Assembly: GCF_008711175.1 (NCBI RefSeq)
Contig: NZ_VWNF01000032.1
Coordinates: 1-64,000 of the forward strand
Source of the DNA: Nesterenkonia ebinurensis
GTDB taxonomy: Bacteria > Actinomycetota > Actinomycetes > Actinomycetales > Micrococcaceae
Direction: 5' to 3'
DNA: 64,000 nt
Shown: piece after piece, positions 24,688-32,605 of the stretch
Numbering within the stretch: position 1 is the first letter of the stretch
Layout of the letters: every line of letters starts with the position of its first letter
The notes under the pieces: model-generated
The model's input: only the letters and a program-made list of their open reading frames with translations
Database searches by the model: none
What the model was told of the DNA's origin: nothing
Made by a program: the position numbers and the translations under genes

Positions 24688-25296
24688 ATGGACCCCATGG
24701 CAGGGGACGAGCACCGGCGGGGACGACCGCGCAGCGAAGAAGCGCACCAGGCAGTGCTGGATGCGGTGGCCACGCTGCTGAACGACCAGGGGCACACCTA
24801 TGAGGAGCTGACCGTTGAGCGGATCGCCGGCGAGGCAGGGGTGGGCAAGCAGACCATCTACCGCTGGTGGAGGAACAAGGCAGCGGTAGTGCTGGAGGCG
24901 CTGCTGACCGGCCGGCTGAACCTTGCCTCCGAGCCTGTCCCCAACACCGGGGACCTCCGGGCGGATCTGATGACCTGGCTGGACTGCGAGCTGGAGCAGG
25001 CCAATATGGACGACACCTTGGCGATGGCCCGCAGCCTGATGGGCGCCCTGGTCACCGGCGGCGAGGAGACCCGGCAGCTGTTCGCCGAGCGCTCGGTCTG
25101 GGACGACATGAACCTCACCCAGCGCATCAGGGAAGAGGCTGAGGCTGGAGGCCTGGACCCAAGAACGGACCCGGCAGCTGTGGCCTCAGCGATCATGGAT
25201 CCCTTCATCATCCAGCTGCTCACCGCAGGTCACCCCAGCCGCACATGGATGGAGGCGCAGATCCAGATTGTGCTGCACGGGGCGCTTCCACGCTGA
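24688..25296 (+). CDS. TetR-family regulator
   Basis: A 202-residue regulator with an N-terminal TetR helix-turn-helix (LTVERIAGEAGVGKQTIYRWW, residues about 34-54) and a helical ligand domain. I start at the ATG at 24688; the upstream alternative would run into the promoter and start of divergent pabB. The MMPL transporter gene lies 121 bp downstream in the same direction, so it is the likely target. The operator could not be identified with confidence in the AT-rich gap 25297-25417. Confidence 0.88.
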   Translation: MDPMAGDEHRRGRPRSEEAHQAVLDAVATLLNDQGHTYEELTVERIAGEAGVGKQTIYRWWRNKAAVVLEALLTGRLNLASEPVPNTGDLRADLMTWLDCELEQANMDDTLAMARSLMGALVTGGEETRQLFAERSVWDDMNLTQRIREEAEAGGLDPRTDPAAVASAIMDPFIIQLLTAGHPSRTWMEAQIQIVLHGALPR

Positions 25297-25417
25297 TACA
25301 CGACTCAGCTGCTGTGATTTTCATCTCAAAGATCTCTGAACAAATTACGAGACGCTACGTTCCATATATGATGGCTTGTGACGCTCTGACCATCTGAGAC
25401 TTGAGGACCGCCGCTCT

Positions 25418-28219
25418 ATGGCTACTGTGCTTTACCGGCTCGGCATGCTCGCCGCCCGCCGCGCCAAAACCGTGATCGCCACCTGGTTCGCGATGCTGCT
25501 GGCTGCAGTGGCAGCCTTCGCCGGGTTCAGCGGGCAGCTCACCGACCAGATCACCGTGCCCAACCTAGAGACCACCGCGGTGGCCGACCGGCTGGCCGAG
25601 GAACTGCCCGATGCTGGTGGCGGAACCGGCACCGCCGTGCTGCGCACTGAGAGCGGAGAGCCGTTCACCGATGAGCAGCAGGAGCAGATTGCTGATCTCA
25701 TCGCCGATGTGGAGGCTCACGAGATCGTCGATGAGGTCACCGACCCCTTCGAGGCTGAGGCACAGATGGCCGAGGGGCGCGAGGAGCTCGCAGACGCACG
25801 CACCCAGCTCGATGAGCTCCCGGAGGACTTCGACCTGACTGAAGCCCAGGCAGAGCTGGCCGAAGGCTGGGAGCAGCTCGAAGCCGGCCAGGCTGAGCTG
25901 GCAGCCGCCCGGGAGCAGCTCGACGCCGGCTGGGCTGAACTTGAGGCCGGTCTTGAAGCCCAAGACATGAGCGTAGATGAGTTGGACTCCACCCGGGAAG
26001 CGATCGAGGAGGGGCTGGCCGCACTAGACGCTGCTGATGCTGAGATAGACGCCCAGGTGGACGAGGCCTTAGCCGGGGGTTACTGGCCCAGCGTAGAGGC
26101 CGAGCTCAACGCCGCCCGCGCCGATGTGGTCGCCCAACGGGAGCAGCTGCAGGGCGCCCTGGCAGGCATTGAGCAGGCAGCGGAGGGCGTGGCTGAGCTG
26201 CAGGCCGGCGAGGATGAGTACGCCGCGGGCCAGGCTGAGCTGGAGGAGGCCGAGGCCGAGCTGAACGAAGCCGAACAGGGCCTGGCCCAGATGGAAGAGG
26301 CTCTTGACGGGGACGAGGACCCCCGGGCAGCGATCGAACGCGGCGAGCGTATGCTGGAACTCACCGAGGGTGCCGGGATGATCAGCTCAGAGGGTGACGT
26401 GGCGATCATGATGATCACCTTCCACGAACCGCTGGAGCAGGTGGACATGGACGCCTTGGCCTCGGTCTCCGAGGAGCTGGTCGAAGCGGGTATCGACGGG
26501 GTGGAGGTGCTGCCCAGCGGCGAGATCAGCTTCGAGCTGCCTCACCTGTTCTCCATCGCCGAGGTGATCGGCCTGATGGTGGCCGCCATCGTGCTGCTGG
26601 TGATGCTGGGCACCTTCATCGGCGCAGGCCTGCCGCTGCTCAACGCCCTGATCGGGGTGGGTGTCGGGGTGGCCGGGGCCATGGCGTTCTCCGGGGTGGT
26701 GGAGATGATGAGCATGACCCCCATCCTGGGTCTGATGCTCGGACTCGCCGTGGGCATCGACTATTCGCTGTTCATCATCAATCGACACCGCCGTCAGCTC
26801 AAGGACGGCATGCCGCTGCTGGAGTCCATTGCTTTGGCCAACGGAACCGCGGGCAACGCCGTGGTCTTCGCCGGGGCAACCGTGGTCATTGCGCTGCTGG
26901 CCCTGAACGTCTCCGGACTGCCGTTCCTGGCCCTGATGGGCACAGTGGCAGCAGCCTGTGTGACCATCGCGGTGCTGATGGCCACCACCATGACCCCGGC
27001 TCTGCTCAAACTGGTGGGGTGGCGGATCCTGCGCCGCAAAGAGCGCCGCTACATTGGATTCGAAGAGGCCAAGCCCCGCCAGATCACCTCGCCGATGGGT
27101 CATCTCAAGGCGCTGGGCCTTGCCGCAGTCTCACTGGCCGGACTTGCCGTCCTTGCCATCCCCACCTTCGACCTGCGCTTAGGCCTGCCCGATGGCAGTT
27201 CGGAGTCCGAGGATTCCACCGCCTATCAGGCCTATGTGGAGACCGAGGAGGCTTTCGGCCAGGGCATGAACGGACCGCTGGTGGTGCTGGCCGACTTCCC
27301 GGAGGCTTTCGACGCCGAGGATGAGGCCACCGACTACCAGCTGGACATTGCAGAGACCCTTGCCGCCCACGAGTACATCGACGTGGTGGTTCCGATCACA
27401 CTGTCCCAGGACTACTCGATGGCCGCCTACCAGGTGATCCCCACCGAAGGTCCCTCCGCCGAGTCCACCGAAGAGCTGGTCCATGAGTTCCGCGACGGCA
27501 ATCCGCTGGCTGACACCGAGATGGCTGACATCGAACTCTCGGTAGCCGGAATGACAGCCGCCCAGATCGACATGTCAGACGTGATCGCCGATGCCATGCC
27601 GCTCTACCTGGGCCTGGTGGTGGGCCTGTCCCTGGTGCTGATGATCATGGTCTTCCGCTCGATCCTGCTGCCGGTGATCGCCACCCTCGGGTTCGTCGGA
27701 TCATTGGCTGGGGCCATCGGCGTGGTGGTCGCTGTCTTCCAGTGGGGATGGCTGGACGAGATCTTCGGTATCAGCCGTCCTGGCCCCATCATGACCTTCC
27801 TGCCCATCCTGATGGTGGGCATCCTCTTCGGCCTGGCCATGGACTATCAGCTGTTCACCGCTTCCGGAATGCGCGAGGCCTACGCCCACGGCTCAGCACC
27901 CCGGCTGGCCGTCCGCCAGGGCCTGCACGCCGGCCGGGCAGTGGTCACCGCCGCCGCACTGATCATGTCCAGCGTATTCGCCGGATTCATCTTCACCCCC
28001 GACCCCATGGTGGCCTCGATCGGTCTGGGTCTGGCAGTGGGCGTTCTGCTGGATGCCTTCGTAGTGCGCCTGATGCTGGTCCCTGCAGTGCTGCACCTGT
28101 GCGGCCCGGCCGCCTGGTGGCTGCCGAAGTGGCTGGATAAGATCCTGCCCGATGTGGACGTCGAAGGCGCCAAGCTGGAACGAAAAGCCGCTAAAGCCCA
28201 TGAGGGGGCAGGCATATAA
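25418..28219 (+). CDS. MMPL/RND-type membrane transporter with a long coiled-coil insertion
   Basis: A 933-residue transporter. One N-terminal helix (about 17-37) is followed by an exported domain containing a long Ala/Glu/Gln-rich heptad region, roughly residues 110-310 (repeated AELAAAREQLDAGWAELEAG-like units). Then come five helices from about 377 to 545 with GLAVGIDYSLFIINRHR, a second periplasm-side domain, and a final helix bundle from about 727 with FGLAMDYQLF. The paired GxxxDY motifs supply the proton relay of MMPL proteins. The family exports lipids, siderophores or drugs. The TetR gene upstream suggests inducible efflux; the cargo is unknown. Confidence 0.88.
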   Translation: MATVLYRLGMLAARRAKTVIATWFAMLLAAVAAFAGFSGQLTDQITVPNLETTAVADRLAEELPDAGGGTGTAVLRTESGEPFTDEQQEQIADLIADVEAHEIVDEVTDPFEAEAQMAEGREELADARTQLDELPEDFDLTEAQAELAEGWEQLEAGQAELAAAREQLDAGWAELEAGLEAQDMSVDELDSTREAIEEGLAALDAADAEIDAQVDEALAGGYWPSVEAELNAARADVVAQREQLQGALAGIEQAAEGVAELQAGEDEYAAGQAELEEAEAELNEAEQGLAQMEEALDGDEDPRAAIERGERMLELTEGAGMISSEGDVAIMMITFHEPLEQVDMDALASVSEELVEAGIDGVEVLPSGEISFELPHLFSIAEVIGLMVAAIVLLVMLGTFIGAGLPLLNALIGVGVGVAGAMAFSGVVEMMSMTPILGLMLGLAVGIDYSLFIINRHRRQLKDGMPLLESIALANGTAGNAVVFAGATVVIALLALNVSGLPFLALMGTVAAACVTIAVLMATTMTPALLKLVGWRILRRKERRYIGFEEAKPRQITSPMGHLKALGLAAVSLAGLAVLAIPTFDLRLGLPDGSSESEDSTAYQAYVETEEAFGQGMNGPLVVLADFPEAFDAEDEATDYQLDIAETLAAHEYIDVVVPITLSQDYSMAAYQVIPTEGPSAESTEELVHEFRDGNPLADTEMADIELSVAGMTAAQIDMSDVIADAMPLYLGLVVGLSLVLMIMVFRSILLPVIATLGFVGSLAGAIGVVVAVFQWGWLDEIFGISRPGPIMTFLPILMVGILFGLAMDYQLFTASGMREAYAHGSAPRLAVRQGLHAGRAVVTAAALIMSSVFAGFIFTPDPMVASIGLGLAVGVLLDAFVVRLMLVPAVLHLCGPAAWWLPKWLDKILPDVDVEGAKLERKAAKAHEGAGI

Positions 28220-28233
28220 CGACGGCGCCAGTC

Positions 28234-28258
28234 ACCCACTGTGCCCTAGGGTGTGGGT
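28234..28258. terminator. Bidirectional hairpin between convergent genes
   Basis: ACCCAC (28234-28239) pairs with GTGGGT (28253-28258), with a CCC/GGG extension in the loop. It lies between the stops of the MMPL transporter and the convergent lipoprotein. The U-tract is poor on both strands. Confidence 0.45.
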
Positions 28259-28271
28259 TCATCAGAGGCGC

Positions 28272-29156
28272 CTAGGCCTCGTCGTTCTCTGCTGAGTCCA
28301 GGTGCTGGGCAAGCTTGGCGAGCTGAGCTTCAGCCAGGGTGCTGAAAGTGTCATCAGTCAGGCCTACCGCGGCCAGCATCACCAGGTTGTGGCCGAAGTC
28401 CACGGTCATGGAGTGGCGCACCGCGGAGCCTGCATTGAGCGGCTCGTTCTGGCTGTGCACCACCATGGTGATGCCGTCCACATCCAGACCGAAGTCCTCG
28501 CTGAGCTCCAGACGGCTGATCTCCACTGACTCATCGCCGGCCTCCAGCTGGGTGCCGCCGCACTGCTCCTGGATGCGGTCCCAGATCTCTGCGGTGTCTA
28601 CCTGGTCATGGAAGCTGAGCACCCAGGCGTAAACCTGCGGGGAGTACTCATCCTCGTCCTGGGACAGCTGGTAAGCATGAGCCAGCCCGCTGAGCGGCTG
28701 CTGACCCACCAGGTCCACATTGATCCGGTCCATACTGGTCGCGCACGGGGTGTCCCCGAAGGTCTCCTGGTACTGGGTGTACTCCACCGCAATGTAGTCC
28801 TGGAAATAGGAGACTCCGGTATGGGTGGAGTGGCCTTCCGGGAGCTGCGGCAGGTCGCTGGCGCTGAGCAGGATCTCCAGCTTCTCCTCGTCCTCAAGGA
28901 CTTCCGGGGAGCCTGGGGCAGTAGTCACAGTGGCGGCGACATCGGTCTCGTCGGTGCCCTCAGCCGGCTGCTCAGTGGGCTCTGCCTGCTCGGTGCCCTC
29001 AGCGGAAATCTGTGTCTCAGGCGCCGATTCGGTCCCGTCAGCGGTCTCGGCATCACCACATGAGGTGAGCAGGCTCAGGCCCGCAACAGCGCACACGGCG
29101 GCCGTTGCGCGTGGGGCAGCGAGGCTCCAGAACCCGGGGGTGGCGCTATGAGACAC
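28272..29156 (-). CDS. Secreted lipoprotein, possibly PknH-like sensor domain
   Basis: A 294-residue lipoprotein. The signal ends in the lipobox SLLTSC, then an acidic Thr/Glu/Pro-rich linker of about 55 residues, then a domain of about 190 residues beginning LLSASDLPQLPEG. Two cysteines (in GDTPCATSM and QEQCGGT), regularly spaced aromatic residues and a VYAWVLSFHDQVD strand recall the extracellular PknH-type ligand-sensor domain of actinobacteria. That match is from memory and not strong. The start is GTG. It runs in the same direction as the cardiolipin synthase gene upstream (48 bp). Confidence 0.6.
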   Translation of the reverse strand: MSHSATPGFWSLAAPRATAAVCAVAGLSLLTSCGDAETADGTESAPETQISAEGTEQAEPTEQPAEGTDETDVAATVTTAPGSPEVLEDEEKLEILLSASDLPQLPEGHSTHTGVSYFQDYIAVEYTQYQETFGDTPCATSMDRINVDLVGQQPLSGLAHAYQLSQDEDEYSPQVYAWVLSFHDQVDTAEIWDRIQEQCGGTQLEAGDESVEISRLELSEDFGLDVDGITMVVHSQNEPLNAGSAVRHSMTVDFGHNLVMLAAVGLTDDTFSTLAEAQLAKLAQHLDSAENDEA

Positions 29157-29204
29157 GTAGGCCAGGGTAGTTGAAAATTGTAATGATTGGGAGAAGAGCG
29201 TGAC

Positions 29205-30713
29205 TTACTGCAGCGCAGAGGTGAGCCGGAACACATTATCCAGGTATTTGGTGCCCAGCGGTCGGGCTGCCCACTGCTGCTGATCCAGCTCCTCGGAGAT
29301 GCTCAGGTAATCCTGGAAAATCTCGCGGAGTTCGGCCACCTTGGCATCATCGACGATCATCAGCGTGACCTCCAGATTCAGCGAGAATGAGCGCATGTCC
29401 ATATTGGATGAGCCGAGCACGGCCACATCGTGGTCCACGATCATGAACTTGGCGTGCAGCACATCCGGCTCGGGGTAGCGGAAGATCCGCACCCCGGCCT
29501 CCAGCAGTGCCTGGTAGTAGGACTGTTGGGCGTGCTGGATGGTGAACTGGTCGGCCTTCTTGGTGACCAGCAGGGTGACCTCAACATCCCGGTGGGCGGC
29601 GTTGGTCACTGCGTAGAGCAGGGAGTCGTCCGGGACCAGATAGGGGGTGACGATAATGAGCCGGTCCACGGCTTGGTAAATGAGGTCATTGAACAGCCGC
29701 AGGTTGTTCTCGTCGGGGAAGCCCGGACCGGAGGGCACCACCTGTGCCAGGGAGCCGCCGCGAGCGGACTCATCGGCCTCCAGGTCCACCAGCAGCTTGG
29801 CGCCGAGATTCTCCCCGGTCTCGGCGTACCAGTCGGAGGCGAAGACGATATCCAGGCCGGTGACCACCGGGCCGGTGAGCTTGGCGTTGAGCTCCACCCA
29901 TTGCCGGTTGAGCTTGACCGCTGAGCGGCGCTGGTAGTGCGGTTCGATGAGGTTCGCGGAGCCGGTGAACGCCACCTGAGAGTCCACCACGATGATCTTG
30001 CGGTGGTTGCGCAGGTCCAGCCGGGAGAACCGACGCCGGAAGGGGCGGATGGGCAGCACCCGGCGCCATTCGAAGTTCGGCCACTGCTGGCTGGCTGCAC
30101 TCAGCCGGCGCTTCAGCCGGCGGTAGCCGCGCACCCGCATCGTGCCCAAGTGGTCGTAGAGGAAGCGCACGGTGATCCCGCGGGCAGCGGCGCGCTCCAG
30201 GGCGTCCAGCACCGGGCCGGCATACTCGGGGTCCTCGCCCACGATGTAGGAGATGACGTGCACGTACTCCTGGGCGGCATCGACCTCTGCGGCCACCCGG
30301 ATGAAGAAGTCCTTGTAGCCGGGGATCAGGGTGACGTGGTTGCCCTCCTGGATGGGGAAGGCACCCAGTTTGCGGTTCAGGGCGGCGGTGGCACCGAGCT
30401 GCTCATCGTAGTCGCGCAGCTGGTCGGAGAGGTCCATGTGGCTGGTGGCCTCCAGCAGGGCCTTATTGATCCGCCGCTGCCGCTCCTGGCGGCGTGCTGA
30501 GAGTTTATTGGTACCGATGAGCAGGAACAGCGGCAGGGCCACCAGGGGGATGAAGAAGATGGCCAGCAGCCAGGCCATGGCGGTGTTGGGCCTGCGGTTG
30601 CCCGGAATGATGCCGATCACCGCAACCCGGATGCCCACCTCAATGGTGACCACGATGATGACGATCCAGAATGGCAGGGCCTCGATGCCCAGCCCGCTCA
30701 GCGGCCAGAGCAT
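29205..30713 (-). CDS. cls: Cardiolipin synthase (phospholipase D superfamily)
   Basis: A 502-residue membrane enzyme. Two N-terminal helices (about 10-33 and 42-66) anchor a pair of PLD catalytic motifs: NHRKIIVVDSQVAFTGSANL near residue 236 and HAKFMIVDHDVAVLGSSNMD near 421. Both HxKxxxxD triads are intact. The bacterial-type reaction condenses two phosphatidylglycerol molecules to cardiolipin and glycerol. The length and N-terminal anchors match the ClsA/ClsB class. Confidence 0.9.
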   Translation of the reverse strand: MLWPLSGLGIEALPFWIVIIVVTIEVGIRVAVIGIIPGNRRPNTAMAWLLAIFFIPLVALPLFLLIGTNKLSARRQERQRRINKALLEATSHMDLSDQLRDYDEQLGATAALNRKLGAFPIQEGNHVTLIPGYKDFFIRVAAEVDAAQEYVHVISYIVGEDPEYAGPVLDALERAAARGITVRFLYDHLGTMRVRGYRRLKRRLSAASQQWPNFEWRRVLPIRPFRRRFSRLDLRNHRKIIVVDSQVAFTGSANLIEPHYQRRSAVKLNRQWVELNAKLTGPVVTGLDIVFASDWYAETGENLGAKLLVDLEADESARGGSLAQVVPSGPGFPDENNLRLFNDLIYQAVDRLIIVTPYLVPDDSLLYAVTNAAHRDVEVTLLVTKKADQFTIQHAQQSYYQALLEAGVRIFRYPEPDVLHAKFMIVDHDVAVLGSSNMDMRSFSLNLEVTLMIVDDAKVAELREIFQDYLSISEELDQQQWAARPLGTKYLDNVFRLTSALQ

Positions 30714-30867
30714 GTCATCCCAGTCTTCACCATCATCTCAACAATCATACGGGCGCGCTCAAAGCGCAGCGCGGCGTTCACTATCCCACGCTTCACTACG
30801 TGAACCGCGGCTCCCCGGCTCTCTCGGCTGCGAGCACGGCGGCGCCGACCGATTTGGTAGTACTCTG

Positions 30868-31806
30868 ATGCACATGGCTGAGCGTTTTGACGAGGATTCC
30901 CTGCGCGCTGTCGGCGTCCGGATCGATGCCGAGCATCCGGAGGGAATCATTTTTGACCCCCATCAGCCGCAGCTGCGGGTTACCGATCTGGCTGCGGTGC
31001 GCGGGGACGGCATCTTCGAGACCATGCTGGTCAAGGAGGGGCATGTGCGGAAGTTCTCCGCCCATCTGGAGCGGCTGCAGCGCTCATCCAAGATCACCGG
31101 TATCGGTATCCCACCGGCGGAGTCCTGGCGTGCGGCAGTGGCGCGAGGGCTTGATGAGTTCCGCACCCGCAGCGGACTTCCCGAGGAGCTCTCAGTACGC
31201 CTGACTGCCTCCCGCGGGGTGGATGGCGAGCCGGCCAGTGAGGACGTGAACTTCTCCGGGACCTACTGGGCGCTGCTGACCCCGGTTCCGCAGTCCGTGC
31301 AGGCCTCTCGCGGCAACCCGATCAGCGTGGCGCTGCTGGACCGCGGATACGACGCCACAGCGGCCGAACGCGCCCCCTGGCTGCTGCTGGGCGCCAAGAC
31401 GCTCAGCTATGCGGTGAATATGGCGGCACTGCGCTGGGCGTCCGAACACGGGCACGACGACGTCATCTTCACTTCCTCCGACGGCCAGGTTCTGGAGGGC
31501 CCGATCTCCACGGTGCTGATCGGCAGCCGCGGCGAGGACGGGCGGGTGCATCTGCACACTCCCAGCCCGGAGGTGGGCATCCTGCCGGGCACCACCCAGG
31601 CCACCATCTACCGGGCGGCCGAGGCCGCCGGCTGGACCACTTCCTCCGGGCCGGTCACCGTGGAGGAGCTCAGAGGCGCCCAGTTCCTCTGGCTCACCGG
31701 ATCAGTCAAGCTGGTCTCACCCATCACCCGGGTAGACGAGCAGGAGTTCACCGCTGACCCGGAGATCACCGACCAACTGCTGCAGTTCCTCACCCAGGAA
31801 GGCTGA
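30868..31806 (+). CDS. pabC: Class IV aminotransferase, likely aminodeoxychorismate lyase
   Basis: A 312-residue fold-type IV PLP enzyme. The Schiff-base lysine is in LLLGAKTLSYAVN near residue 178, followed by DDVIFTSSDGQVLEGPISTV and GILPGTTQATIYRAAEAAGW. N-terminal RGDGIFETMLVKEG fits aminodeoxychorismate lyase, which would complete folate precursor synthesis started by pabB 6 kb away. Branched-chain or D-amino acid aminotransferases share the fold, so the substrate is moderately sure. The start is an ATG at 30868 (or 30874). The upstream gap (30714-30867) holds a GTTCAC/GTGAAC inverted repeat near 30777. Confidence 0.75.
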   Translation: MHMAERFDEDSLRAVGVRIDAEHPEGIIFDPHQPQLRVTDLAAVRGDGIFETMLVKEGHVRKFSAHLERLQRSSKITGIGIPPAESWRAAVARGLDEFRTRSGLPEELSVRLTASRGVDGEPASEDVNFSGTYWALLTPVPQSVQASRGNPISVALLDRGYDATAAERAPWLLLGAKTLSYAVNMAALRWASEHGHDDVIFTSSDGQVLEGPISTVLIGSRGEDGRVHLHTPSPEVGILPGTTQATIYRAAEAAGWTTSSGPVTVEELRGAQFLWLTGSVKLVSPITRVDEQEFTADPEITDQLLQFLTQEG

Positions 31807-31849
31807 AACCTGCTAACGTTGAATCGCACAACTGAATATTGAACTGTCC

Positions 31850-31937
31850 GACAGGGGAGCGTCCAATCACCAGGCGCTGAGAGTGGGCTGAAGGCCCAGA
31901 CCCTAGAACCTGCCCAGGCTAGAACCTGCGAAGGAAG
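31850..31937 (+). promoter_or_regulatory. TPP riboswitch (THI element)
   Basis: Canonical landmarks appear in order: ACAGGGGAGC, GCGCTGAGAG (CTGAGA at 31877-31882), CAGACCCTAGAACCTG, then the CTAGAACCTGCG junction and GAAGGAAG closing strand. It precedes the ECF S-component gene. AAGGAAG at 31931-31937 is both the closing-strand end and the ribosome-binding site of the ATG at 31943. Ligand binding would therefore hide the site directly, pointing to translational repression by thiamin diphosphate. Confidence 0.92.
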
Positions 31938-31942
31938 TCGCT

Positions 31943-32593
31943 ATGAATACTTCTGCATCTGTCCCTGCCTCCTCACCCTTCCGCCAGCGCTGGACGGTCA
32001 GCGATATTGTGGTCGCCTCCACGCTGGCCGTGGCCTCCGGTGTGATCTTCTGGGGCTGGAACCTCAGCTACCATGCGGTGAGCACCCTGTTCACCGCCTA
32101 TCCCCCGGCCGCTTCTCTGGTGGCCGGCATGTGGCTGTTCCCAGCGGTGCTGGGTGCGGTGATCATCCGCAAGCCCGGGGCAGCGATCTACTGCGAAATG
32201 GTCGCCGCCGCGGTCTCCGCCCTGCTGGGCTCCCAGTGGGGTCTGGGCGTGCTGCTCTCCGGCTTGGTCCAGGGGCTGGGCGCCGAGCTGATCATCCTGG
32301 CCTTCCTCTATCGCCGCTTCACCGTGGATGTGGCTGTTCTCGCCGGAGCTGCCGCAGGCCTGGCCGGGGGCATCAACGAGAACTTCATCGCCGCCTACTA
32401 CCAGTACGACACGGTGGGCACTGCCGTGCATATCGGCGGATTCGCTCTCTCCGGTGCGATCATCGCCGGCCTGCTGCCCTGGCTGGCCACCCGGGGTCTG
32501 GCCGCCACCGGGGTGCTCGGCCCACTGAAGTCACGCCGAGCGCATAAGGAGTCAGCACTCAGCGGCCGGGTCCGCGAAACCAGCGCCACCTGA
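31943..32593 (+). CDS. ykoE: Thiamin-related ECF transporter S-component (YkoE family)
   Basis: A 216-residue membrane protein with about six helices. Its YkoE-like features include VSDIVVASTLAVASGVIFWGW, a PPAASLVAGMWLFPAV stretch and GGINENFIAAYYQYDTVG. The S-component binds the vitamin or its hydroxymethylpyrimidine precursor. The TPP riboswitch upstream and the fused ATPase/T-component gene 13 bp downstream make a complete YkoEDC-type importer. The C-terminus is short, basic and cytoplasmic. Confidence 0.85.
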   Translation: MNTSASVPASSPFRQRWTVSDIVVASTLAVASGVIFWGWNLSYHAVSTLFTAYPPAASLVAGMWLFPAVLGAVIIRKPGAAIYCEMVAAAVSALLGSQWGLGVLLSGLVQGLGAELIILAFLYRRFTVDVAVLAGAAAGLAGGINENFIAAYYQYDTVGTAVHIGGFALSGAIIAGLLPWLATRGLAATGVLGPLKSRRAHKESALSGRVRETSAT

Positions 32594-32605
32594 TTCCGCC
32601 CCGGG

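Noticed and set aside
30436-30867. Longer start for the class IV aminotransferase
   Set aside because: The upstream frame is open but overlaps the divergent cls gene and its promoter space, and its translation is unlike the family.
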